Shown piece by piece: positions 1-5,519 of a stretch of DNA of 5,519 bases; the stretch's first letter is position 1; each line of letters opens with the position of its first letter. Both the position numbers and the translations under genes were made by a program. This DNA is from an uncultured Devosia sp. (GTDB lineage Bacteria; Pseudomonadota; Alphaproteobacteria; Rhizobiales; Devosiaceae): NCBI GenBank assembly GCA_934553185.1, contig CAKTFF010000172.1, positions 1 to 5,519 of the forward strand. The letters run 5' to 3'. The notes under the pieces were generated by a model. It worked only from the letters and a program-made list of their open reading frames with translations. It did not search any database and was not told the DNA's origin.

Positions 1-2054
1 TCCTCGATGTCGGCATGCGCCGGCACATGATATTCGGCAAGATTGGGGTTCATGATGCGGCCCGTGCCGTGGTCCCACAGGCTTTCTTCGTGCAGCGCCA
101 TGCCGATGCCCATGACGACGCCACCCAGGATCTGGCTGCGCGCAGTCTTGGGGTTGAGAATGCGGCCCGCCGCAATGGCGCTGACCACGCGCTTGATGCG
201 CACCACGCCCAGGTCCTCGTCCACCCCCACTTCGACGAACACGGCCGAATGGGTGTAGCTGATATATTTCAGCATCTGCTTGGTGTCCGGTCCGGCTTTG
301 CCCAAAGCCTCGATGCTGGACATGCCGGTGCCCTCGATCATGGTGGCCAGGGTCGCCGGATCATTGGGCTGCTGCTTGAGCGTGACCTTACCATCGAGAA
401 ACACCACATCGGCAGGGTCGATGCCCTCGAAGCGCCGGAAGCCGGACTTCTTGAACAGCGTTTCCTTGATCTGCGTGCAGGCCAGCACAATGGCCATGCC
501 CGAGGACGCGGCGGTAACGGAGCCGCCCTCGACATAGGCCTTGGGCAGGCGGGAGTCGCCTAAGTGCACAGTGACATTGTCGAGCGGAAGGCCGAACTGT
601 TCGGCGGCAATCTGGGACAGAACGGTATAGGTCCCGGTGCCGATGTCCGATGTTGCAACATAAACGTCGAGCTTGCCCTGGGCGTCGAGCGTGACCCGGG
701 CCTGGGTTGGCGCGACCTGGGCGTCCCACACGCCCCCCGCCATGCCGTAGCCGATCAGTTCGCGGCCCTCGCGCATCGAGCGCGGTTCCGCCTTGCGCGC
801 ATCCCAGCCGAACGTCTCGGCACCCTGGCGATAGCATGCGCCGAGCGCCTTGCTGGTGAATTCCTTGTCGCCATCCTCGTCGCGCAGGCTGAAATTGCGG
901 CGCCGCAGGTCCAGCGGATCAATGCCGGCTGTATAGGCCAACTCGTCCATCGCCGTTTCAAGCGCATAAACACCCGACGCCGCGCCGGGCGCGCGCATGT
1001 CGCCGGGGGTGTCGGTATGCACCTGAACCAGGCCATAGGTCAGTTCAGTGTTGGGCACCGCATAGGCCAGGCCCGACCAGTTGACCACCACTTCCTGGTA
1101 GTCTTCGAATTGGGAGGTCGACTGCACCACGTCGTGCCGCACGGCCTCGAGCTTGGCGTCGGCATCGGCGGCCAGGGCCACGGTTTGCACCATGGTGGGT
1201 CGATAGCCCATATAGAACATGTCGCGGCGGCTGACCTCGACGCGCACGGAGCGCTTGAGCTTGAGGCTCGCCATCACCGCCAGGAACAACTGGTGGCGCG
1301 GCCGCAGGGCGGCACCGAACGCCCCACCAACAAAGGGATTGAGCACGACGACATTGTCGGGCTTGAGCCCAAACACCTGCGCAACATAGTCGCGCGAGTT
1401 CTGTGGTCCCTGTGTCTTATCGTAGATGGTGAGGTGCTTGTCGTCCTGGTAGATCACCGTGGAGGCAAACAGCTCCATCGGGTTGTGGTGCTCCGGCGCG
1501 AGCGAGTAGCTGTTTTCGACCTTGTTCGGTGCGGCCTTGAAGGCCTTGTTCACATCGCCCCGCGGCTTGGGCGGCGGCTTGATGTTGTTGCGCTTTTTCT
1601 TGGGCACGTAGCGCTGGTCGAGCAGCGTATCGAGTTCGGTTTCGTGCGGCTCGACATCGTAGAAGACCTCGATCAGCGAGGCGGCATCGCGGGCGGCTTC
1701 AAAACTATCCGCCACCACCAGGGCCACCGGCTGGCCATCGAACAGGATACGGTCACTATGCAGGGGGCGGAACGGGTGACCGGGTGACGCCGTGTCGTCG
1801 GCCCAGTCGCGATCCCACCACGACACGTCTTGCTTGGTTTCATGGGTGAAGACGTCGACGACGCCGGGGTAAGCGCGCGCGGCAACACAATCGATGTCGA
1901 TGATCCGGCCAGCGGCGATGGTGCTGGGCACGACATAGCCATGCAGAAGCCCCGGTGCGTCATGTTCGGCGGCATATCTGGCCTGGCCGGTAACCTTGAG
2001 CCGGCCATCGACGCGGTTGCGCGGCTTGCCGATCTGGGTTGCGTTGTCGCTCAT
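1..2054 (-). CDS. paoC: Molybdenum-binding catalytic subunit of PaoABC-type aldehyde oxidoreductase (xanthine dehydrogenase family), C-terminus cut by window edge
   Basis: Catalytic subunit that binds the Mo-MCD cofactor and hydroxylates the substrate, passing electrons to the 2Fe-2S subunit. I translated the minus strand from ATG 2054 and the frame stays open to base 1, giving 684 complete codons. Family landmarks in order: N-terminal GKPRNRVDGRLKVTGQARYA; EHHNPME at 188-194; FVGGAFG at 241-247; DMRAPG at 352-357 followed by ALETAMDELA; SDIGTGTY at 469-476; a Gly/Ser-rich GGSVTAASSG at 510-519; NPNLAEYHVPAHADIE at the edge. E. coli PaoC has roughly 730 residues, so about 50 are missing. These include the GxGE-type segment with the catalytic glutamate, which therefore cannot be checked here. 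The start overlaps the paoB stop by one base (TGATG) and has AAGGTGG seven bases upstream. A basic, proline-rich stretch lies at 151-165. Family assignment is firm; the substrate is inferred. Confidence 0.95.
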   Translation of the reverse strand, partial: MSDNATQIGKPRNRVDGRLKVTGQARYAAEHDAPGLLHGYVVPSTIAAGRIIDIDCVAARAYPGVVDVFTHETKQDVSWWDRDWADDTASPGHPFRPLHSDRILFDGQPVALVVADSFEAARDAASLIEVFYDVEPHETELDTLLDQRYVPKKKRNNIKPPPKPRGDVNKAFKAAPNKVENSYSLAPEHHNPMELFASTVIYQDDKHLTIYDKTQGPQNSRDYVAQVFGLKPDNVVVLNPFVGGAFGAALRPRHQLFLAVMASLKLKRSVRVEVSRRDMFYMGYRPTMVQTVALAADADAKLEAVRHDVVQSTSQFEDYQEVVVNWSGLAYAVPNTELTYGLVQVHTDTPGDMRAPGAASGVYALETAMDELAYTAGIDPLDLRRRNFSLRDEDGDKEFTSKALGACYRQGAETFGWDARKAEPRSMREGRELIGYGMAGGVWDAQVAPTQARVTLDAQGKLDVYVATSDIGTGTYTVLSQIAAEQFGLPLDNVTVHLGDSRLPKAYVEGGSVTAASSGMAIVLACTQIKETLFKKSGFRRFEGIDPADVVFLDGKVTLKQQPNDPATLATMIEGTGMSSIEALGKAGPDTKQMLKYISYTHSAVFVEVGVDEDLGVVRIKRVVSAIAAGRILNPKTARSQILGGVVMGIGMALHEESLWDHGTGRIMNPNLAEYHVPAHADIE

Positions 2055-3070
2055 CACAGCACCACCTTGTGGGTTTGCTTCTGCGGCGTGCCCGCGGCAG
2101 CCTGCTCCAGCGCCCGGACGATGGCACGATGGGCCAGATCGATCTTGAAATCATTGTGGCCAAAGCCGCGGGCGCCATCGAGCAACTGGGTGGCAAAACG
2201 GTCAAATGTTGTCCTGTCCGCCGGTAGGCCGGTCATGGCGCGCTCAACATCCCGCCGGCGCCATGGCTTGTGCGCCACGCCGCCCAGCGCCACGCGTGCT
2301 TCGCCGATCATCCCGTCTTCGATCCGGAGCAGGGCCGCCACCGAAACCAGGGCAAAGGCATAGCTCTGCCGGTCCCTGAGCTTGAGATAGGTGTGGTTGG
2401 CGCCGAAATCGGCAGGCGGTACGGAAATGGCGGTCACCATCTCGCCGGCGGCGAGGGTGTTGTCGCGCTCGGGATGGCCATCGGGCAGGCGATGGAAATC
2501 ACCGAAGCGGATGTCGCGATCGCCCTCCGGCCCCGTCACATGCACTACGGCATCAAGCGCCGCCAGTGCCACGCACATGTCGGACGGGTGCGTCGCGATG
2601 CAATGGGGGCTGGTGCCGAGAATGGCGTGGATGCGGTTGACGCCGTCAATGGCGCCGCAGCCCGAACCGGGACTGCGCTTGTTGCACGGCGTCGAGGGAT
2701 CATAGAAATAGTAGCAGCGTGTCCGCTGGTGGAGATTGCCGCCATTGGTTGCCGCATTGCGCAATTGCGGTGAGGCGCCCGCAAGAATGGCACTGGCGAG
2801 GAGGGGGAACCGTGCGCTGACCTCGGGATGGTAGGCGGTGTCCGCATTGGTCGCGAGGGCACCCAGATACAGCGAACCTTGGGCGTCGATCCGGATATCG
2901 CGCAGCGCGAGGCCGCTGATATCCACCACCGTGGAGGGCGCCTCCACATCATATTTCATCAGGTCGACCAGATTGGTGCCACCGGCAATGATCCGGGCCG
3001 CGCTGTCGCCGGCAAGCACGGACACGGTTTCCGCTACGCTTTCGGCCCGAACGAAGGCAAAGGGCTTCAT
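2054..3070 (-). CDS. paoB: FAD-binding subunit of PaoABC-type aldehyde oxidoreductase, with an extra Fe-S cluster insert
   Basis: Medium subunit of the molybdenum hydroxylase. It holds FAD, where electrons leave the enzyme for an acceptor. The 338 residues show the FAD_binding_5 pattern AGGTNLVDLMK at 29-39, TNGGNLHQ at 108-115, and a C-terminal CO-dehydrogenase-flavoprotein domain (ALGGVAHKPWR at about 261-271). Between the FAD motifs lies a cysteine-rich insert, with C119, C129 and C138 in RTRCYYFYD, PCNKR and PGSGC, then C157 and C166. This matches the PaoB and 4-hydroxybenzoyl-CoA-reductase style insert that binds an additional [4Fe-4S] cluster; C157 as fourth ligand is inference. Length is slightly above the E. 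coli PaoB size of about 318. The ATG shares ATGA with the paoA stop and has GAGG seven bases upstream, so translation is probably coupled. Other FAD subunits of this superfamily lacking the insert fit less well. Confidence 0.95.
   Translation of the reverse strand: MKPFAFVRAESVAETVSVLAGDSAARIIAGGTNLVDLMKYDVEAPSTVVDISGLALRDIRIDAQGSLYLGALATNADTAYHPEVSARFPLLASAILAGASPQLRNAATNGGNLHQRTRCYYFYDPSTPCNKRSPGSGCGAIDGVNRIHAILGTSPHCIATHPSDMCVALAALDAVVHVTGPEGDRDIRFGDFHRLPDGHPERDNTLAAGEMVTAISVPPADFGANHTYLKLRDRQSYAFALVSVAALLRIEDGMIGEARVALGGVAHKPWRRRDVERAMTGLPADRTTFDRFATQLLDGARGFGHNDFKIDLAHRAIVRALEQAAAGTPQKQTHKVVL
2062..2068 (-). promoter_or_regulatory. Ribosome binding site for paoC
   Basis: AAGGTGG on the minus strand, inside the last codons of paoB, lies seven bases before the paoC ATG at 2054. 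It decides the start of the large subunit, which overlaps the paoB stop by one base. Confidence 0.6.
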
Positions 3071-3570
3071 GGCGTTGCCTCACGTGCCAAAACGTCCTCG
3101 ATGGCGTCAGCGATATTGCTGTAGGCGCCGCAGCGACAGATGTTGCCGCTCATCAGTTCGCGGATGTCCTCGCGCGAGTGGGCCTTGCCCTCTTCCACCA
3201 ACGCCACCGCAGAGCAGATCTGCCCGGGCGTGCAATAGCCGCACTGGAAGGCGTCATGTTCGATGAAGGCCGTCTGCATGGGGTGAAGCTCATCGCCCTG
3301 GGCCAGACCCTCGATGGTCGTGACCGTTGCGCCGGGCTTGGTGACGGCGAGTACGAGGCAGGCATTGATGCGCTTGCCATCGATCAGAACCGTGCAGGCT
3401 CCACACTGGCCGTGATCGCAGCCCTTCTTGGTGCCGGTCAGCCCAAGCGGGCCACGAAGAAGGTCGAGCAGTGTCGTCCAGGGCTGGACACTGGTTGTCA
3501 CGGGCTTGCCATTGATGGTGAGCTCAAGCGGAATCGTGCCCGCTGGGCTGGGCGTTGCGACTTGGTCCAT
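3067..3570 (-). CDS. paoA: 2Fe-2S subunit of PaoABC-type aldehyde oxidoreductase, no visible Tat signal
   Basis: Small electron-transfer subunit carrying two [2Fe-2S] clusters between the Mo site and FAD. From ATG 3570 it has 167 residues. The plant-ferredoxin-like domain has ligands C51, C56, C59 ([10 protein letters not shown]) and C71. The helical domain has C110 and C113 ([12 protein letters not shown]) and C145 and C147 ([11 protein letters not shown]). The sequence from IPLELTING onward is typical of the PaoA/YagT group. The start is uncertain. ATG 3570 has AAGGA ten bases upstream. ATG 3579 is only one base from that AAGGA. ATG 3636 would add an MAKEQRGG extension, and still earlier ATGs collide with the divergent xdhC start. 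None of these starts gives an RR-plus-hydrophobic Tat signal, unlike E. coli PaoA, so a cytoplasmic complex is inferred. The domain is also shorter before the MSGNICRC motif than I recall for the E. coli protein. First gene of the paoABC-like operon. Confidence 0.93.
   Translation of the reverse strand: MDQVATPSPAGTIPLELTINGKPVTTSVQPWTTLLDLLRGPLGLTGTKKGCDHGQCGACTVLIDGKRINACLVLAVTKPGATVTTIEGLAQGDELHPMQTAFIEHDAFQCGYCTPGQICSAVALVEEGKAHSREDIRELMSGNICRCGAYSNIADAIEDVLAREATP
3078..3081 (-). promoter_or_regulatory. Ribosome binding site for paoB
   Basis: GAGG on the minus strand lies inside the end of paoA, seven bases before the paoB ATG at 3070. Together with the ATGA stop/start overlap it supports this start and coupled translation of the two subunits. 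Confidence 0.6.
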
Positions 3571-3580
3571 CCTCAACATG

Positions 3581-3585
3581 TCCTT
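3581..3585 (-). promoter_or_regulatory. Candidate ribosome binding site deciding the paoA start
   Basis: AAGGA on the minus strand lies ten bases before ATG 3570 but only one base before ATG 3579. The spacing therefore favours 3570 as the paoA start. A GAGG directly abutting ATG 3570 is too close to act. The spacing is at the long end, so the assignment is tentative. Confidence 0.4.
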
Positions 3586-3640
3586 GTGCTGCTCCGTGGC
3601 GGAACGAACCGGGCCTCCCCTTTGTTCCTTTGCCATCACA

Positions 3641-3665
3641 GCCGCCCCGGTTTGTCCGGGACGGC
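3641..3665. repeat. Imperfect inverted repeat, candidate operator or leader hairpin
   Basis: Arms GCCGCCCCGG (3641-3650) and CCGGGACGGC (3656-3665) match at nine of ten positions around the loop TTTGT. In minus-strand RNA the one mismatch becomes a G-U wobble, so the paoA leader could form a full ten-pair stem. In plus-strand RNA it is a C-A mismatch. The right arm ends 32 bases before the xdhC ATG. No T-run follows on either strand, so it does not look like a terminator. Regulator binding or a leader structure are the plausible roles; both are inference. Confidence 0.55.
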
Positions 3666-3685
3666 AGTCCCTCGCGGCCAGCACC

Positions 3686-3690
3686 GAGAA
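3686..3690 (+). promoter_or_regulatory. Weak candidate ribosome binding site for xdhC
   Basis: GAGAA lies seven bases before ATG 3698 and is the only purine-rich match at a workable distance. It is weak, so low expression of the chaperone or use of another start cannot be excluded. Confidence 0.3.
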
Positions 3691-3697
3691 CAAGAAC

Positions 3698-4702
3698 ATG
3701 GATGGGTTTTTTCCCACGCTGGAGGCACCCTCCTTTGTGTTGCCGACCGATACCGGCCTTGATCCCGACGATCCCCAATCCGTGTTCGACCTGCTTGCGC
3801 TGGGTCATGCCGACGGCATTGCCGGAGCGCTCCTGACCATAACCGGGGTTATCGGTGGCGCGCCGCGCAGCATCGGCGCGCAAATGGCCGTGCTCGCCGA
3901 TGGGCGCTTTTGCGGCTATGTTTCGGGCGGCTGCGTCGAAGCGGCGGTTGCCAGCGAAGCCATTGCCGCAATCGAAGGGGGTCGGGATGTCACTCTGCGG
4001 TTTGGGGAAGGCTCACCTTTCCTCGATATTCAACTGCCCTGTGGGGGCGGCATCGACATTCTCGTGCATGTGCGGCCCGATCCACAAATGGTCGAGACCG
4101 CGCGGCAGCATATCAAAGCGCGTCAAGTCTTCTCTCTCGCCTTCTGCCCCCAACAGTCGAGTGCCGAGCTGTCGCCTTTGTCCCCGGCGCGGGCCCGCTC
4201 GGAGTGGCGTCGAAGCCGCTTTGTTCGGCACTACCATCCGCTGACGCGCCTCGTGTTGATCGGCGAAGGGCCCGAGCTTGTGGCCTTGACGCGGCTCGGC
4301 AAGGCTGCAGGCCTGCCGGTAGAGGCCTTTGCCACGGGCGACAGCAGCGCCGGCTTTTCCCGTGCGGCGGGTGCCGAGGTGGTGTCCGTGGCCGGGACGG
4401 CTCTGCCTACGCTCCCCGTCGATCCGTTCACCGCCGTGGTTTTTTTGCTTCACGATCGGTCCAAGGAGACGCGATTGCTGGAGGCTGCGCTTCAATACGA
4501 GCCGTTCTACCTTGGCGCTTTGGGCAGCCGGCGCACCCATGCCGCCCGCCTTGCGCGCCTCGCCGATGCGGGCGTCAATCAAGATCGGCTGGCGCGCCTG
4601 CGGGGTCCGATCGGATTGTTCGGGCCAACGCGGACAGCTTCGGCTCTCGCCGTGTCCGTGCTGGGCGAAATCACCGACGCCCGCATGCGCCTTGACGGAT
4701 GA
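3698..4702 (+). CDS. xdhC: XdhC/PaoD-family molybdenum cofactor insertion chaperone
   Basis: Cytoplasmic chaperone that binds the mature Mo cofactor, supports its sulfuration and inserts it into the cognate hydroxylase large subunit; here the likely client is the adjacent paoC product. The 334 residues contain the N-terminal XdhC_CoxI domain, with GAPRSIGAQMAV at about 54-65, YVSGGCVEAAVASE at 74-87 and LPCGGGID at 113-120. A variable linker follows at about 150-182. The C-terminal Rossmann-like XdhC_C domain has LVLIGEGPEL at 185-194, LGALGSRRTHAARLARL at 272-288 and RGPIGLFGPTRTASALAVS near 302-320. Length is close to E. coli PaoD (about 320). ATG 3698 is chosen because the frame upstream overlaps paoA and only weak GAGAA (3686-3690) precedes it, seven bases away. 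It ends in ATGA shared with mocA. In E. coli paoD is co-directional with paoABC; here it is divergent. Confidence 0.93.
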   Translation: MDGFFPTLEAPSFVLPTDTGLDPDDPQSVFDLLALGHADGIAGALLTITGVIGGAPRSIGAQMAVLADGRFCGYVSGGCVEAAVASEAIAAIEGGRDVTLRFGEGSPFLDIQLPCGGGIDILVHVRPDPQMVETARQHIKARQVFSLAFCPQQSSAELSPLSPARARSEWRRSRFVRHYHPLTRLVLIGEGPELVALTRLGKAAGLPVEAFATGDSSAGFSRAAGAEVVSVAGTALPTLPVDPFTAVVFLLHDRSKETRLLEAALQYEPFYLGALGSRRTHAARLARLADAGVNQDRLARLRGPIGLFGPTRTASALAVSVLGEITDARMRLDG

Positions 4703-5286
4703 CGGGCTCGATTTTCGCCATCGTTCTTGCGGCGGGGTTGTCGCGGCGCTTTGGCGATGGAGACAAGCTCATGGCGCCCCTTCAGGGTCAGCCGCTTGCC
4801 GCCCACATCGCCGACACCATTGCCAGCATGGATCTAGCCGGCCGCATCGCCGTCTGCCGGGCCGAAAATGGTGCGCTTGCCGAGCTTTTTCGCCAGCGCG
4901 GCTTCAGCGTGGTGGCCAACCGCGACAGCATGGCAGGCCAATCCAGTTCGCTGCGCCTCGGTGTGGCTGCAGCACAGAAGGGTGGAGCAGACGCCGTCAT
5001 GGTGTGCCTCGCCGATATGCCGTTCGTGCGGCCGCGGCATCTTAGTGACCTCATCGGCCTTGGTCACACCGACCTGGCGGCATCGGTGTCCGAGGATGGC
5101 GGTCCACCCATGCCTCCGGCCGTTTTTGCCCGGCACCACTTTGCGGCTTTAGCGGCGCTGTCCGGCGATGGGGGCGCCCGAACCATGCTGTGGCAAGCGC
5201 CCACCTTAAGCTGTCCCGCGCGCGACCTTCGCGACTTCGACGAGGCAGCGGACTTCGATGCCATACGGAATGGGCCGCAGCTCTAG
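4699..5286 (+). CDS. mocA: MocA-like CTP:molybdopterin cytidylyltransferase
   Basis: Predicted to transfer CMP from CTP to Mo-molybdopterin, making the MCD cofactor used by PaoABC-type enzymes. It has 195 residues, close to E. coli MocA (about 190). The nucleotidyltransferase N-terminus reads IVLAAGLSRRFG at 8-19, then DKLMAPLQGQPL at 22-33. LAAG rather than the LAGG of the guanylyl enzyme MobA favours CTP. Further motifs are AGQSSSLRLGVAAA at 79-92, CLADMPFV at 103-110 with D106 as the probable metal ligand, GGPPMPPAVF at 134-143, GDGGAR at 156-161, and RDFDEAADF near the C-terminus in place of the usual D-x-D-TPED. ATG 4699 lies within the xdhC stop (ATGA) and has no strong Shine-Dalgarno, so coupled translation is likely. 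Neighbouring xdhC and paoABC support MCD over MGD or a generic sugar-nucleotide role. Confidence 0.9.
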   Translation: MTGSIFAIVLAAGLSRRFGDGDKLMAPLQGQPLAAHIADTIASMDLAGRIAVCRAENGALAELFRQRGFSVVANRDSMAGQSSSLRLGVAAAQKGGADAVMVCLADMPFVRPRHLSDLIGLGHTDLAASVSEDGGPPMPPAVFARHHFAALAALSGDGGARTMLWQAPTLSCPARDLRDFDEAADFDAIRNGPQL

Positions 5287-5519
5287 CACGACCGTGCCAG
5301 ATGCGCCTGCGCCTCTGTCTGGATCCGGTGGTTCATGGCAAAGAGGCCATTGGCCCGCTGGCTCGTGAAGTGCCGACGCAGCCCCAACTGGTCGAACACG
5401 GCACCTGCATCGATGGCCGCAATCTCGGGGGCCGTTCGGCCCGAATAAAGCGCAAACAGCAGGGCCATCAATCCCTGCACGATCATCGCGTCGCTTTCGC
5501 CGCGAAACCACAGGCGTAG
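5283..5519 (-). CDS. sufE: SufE family sulfur acceptor, C-terminal part (start beyond window)
   Basis: SufE accepts persulfide sulfur from a SufS-type cysteine desulfurase for Fe-S cluster assembly in the cytoplasm. The last 78 residues are in the window, opening with LRLWFRGESDAMIVQGLMAL, followed by LYSGRTAPEIAAIDAGAVFDQLGLRRH and SQRANGLFAMNHRI. These match the C-terminal half of SufE (GDSDA-x-IV-x-GL, then S-x-QR-x-NGL). Full-length SufE is about 140 residues. The active-site cysteine, in a GCxSxVW-type motif, should lie just right of the window and is not visible. The TAG stop is antiparallel to and overlaps the mocA TAG in a CTAG, so the two genes converge with no spacer or terminator between them. 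It may be a housekeeping gene that is adjacent by chance. Confidence 0.88.
   Translation of the reverse strand, partial: LRLWFRGESDAMIVQGLMALLFALYSGRTAPEIAAIDAGAVFDQLGLRRHFTSQRANGLFAMNHRIQTEAQAHLARSC

Larger units (their letters stand above)
3571..3697. promoter_or_regulatory. Divergent intergenic region between paoABC and xdhC-mocA
   Basis: About 127 bases separate the chosen paoA start from the xdhC start, so the promoters for both operons should lie here or slightly inside the genes. I could not identify a convincing -35/-10 pair on either strand, as expected for a GC-rich genome without data. Visible structure includes an inverted repeat at 3641-3665 and a short direct repeat of CCTTTG at 3619-3624 and 3627-3632. 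If paoA starts at 3636, the region shrinks to about 60 bases. Confidence 0.6.

Noticed and set aside
15..1787. Two long plus-strand open frames (15-563 and 564-1787) opposite the large subunit
   Set aside because: They are one antisense frame in exact register with paoC codons. Its stops need TTA, CTA or TCA codons in paoC, which are rare in a GC-rich gene. The frame breaks only at a TTA Leu codon (561-563) and a TCA Ser codon (1785-1787). The translations are Ala/Gly/His/Arg-rich with no family motifs.
2270..2773. Plus-strand open frame opposite paoB
   Set aside because: Same in-register antisense effect; the sense strand carries clear FAD-subunit motifs throughout.
3641..3665. Inverted repeat as a rho-independent terminator
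   Set aside because: It lies between two gene starts, and neither strand has a T-run after the stem.
3428..3697. Upstream extension of the xdhC frame
   Set aside because: It would lie antisense over the conserved paoA coding region. Family similarity begins only after ATG 3698.
3571..3717. N-terminal extension of paoA to ATG 3699 or 3717, including a short hydrophobic MFLFSVLAA
   Set aside because: These starts lie on or inside the divergent xdhC start (CATG at 3697-3700) and leave no room for promoters. The stretch lacks an RR motif or a proper signal-peptide layout.
3178..3762. Plus-strand open frame opposite paoA and across the intergenic region
   Set aside because: In-register antisense to paoA, with no recognisable domain, and it overlaps the supported xdhC start in another frame.
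4013..4582. Minus-strand 189-codon open frame inside xdhC
   Set aside because: In-register antisense of xdhC; no motifs, and the sense frame shows both XdhC domains.
1..5519. A wholly undescribed system, mobile element, CRISPR array or RNA gene
   Set aside because: All six coding regions belong to known families, no transposase, terminal repeats or repeat arrays are visible, and no tRNA- or rRNA-like stretch was found.

Overview
The window is GC-rich, with almost no intergenic DNA and genes coupled by 1-4 base overlaps. The protein sequences look alphaproteobacterial (a Hyphomicrobiales-like genome is my guess from protein style, not a search). It holds one recognisable functional unit: a three-subunit molybdenum-cytosine-dinucleotide (MCD) hydroxylase of the PaoABC/YagTSR aldehyde oxidoreductase type, plus dedicated cofactor-maturation genes.

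Layout. On the minus strand, read right to left: the 2Fe-2S subunit (paoA-like, 3570-3067), the FAD subunit carrying the PaoB-type extra Fe-S insert (paoB-like, 3070-2054), and the molybdenum-binding catalytic subunit (paoC-like, from 2054 and running off the left edge before its C-terminus). A short divergent intergenic region (about 3571-3697) contains a 25-base imperfect inverted repeat. On the plus strand, reading away from it, are an XdhC/PaoD-family insertion chaperone (3698-4702) and a MocA-like CTP:molybdopterin cytidylyltransferase (4699-5286). A convergent sufE-family gene enters from the right edge and ends at 5283, sharing a CTAG with the mocA stop.

How they fit together. MocA would convert Mo-molybdopterin to MCD. 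The XdhC-family protein would hold, protect and help sulfurate the cofactor and deliver it to the large subunit. Electrons from substrate hydroxylation at Mo would then pass through the two 2Fe-2S clusters to FAD. The likely substrate class is aldehydes, probably aromatic, by analogy to PaoABC, but the sequence alone cannot exclude an N-heterocycle. Unlike E. coli PaoABC, the small subunit shows no twin-arginine signal, so a cytoplasmic enzyme is inferred.

I see no mobile element, CRISPR array or RNA gene. I found no convincingly undescribed system. The most informative points are the divergent enzyme/maturation arrangement, the intergenic dyad, the missing export signal, and a basic proline-rich linker in the large subunit. 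The long open frames opposite the real genes are explained as in-register antisense shadows.
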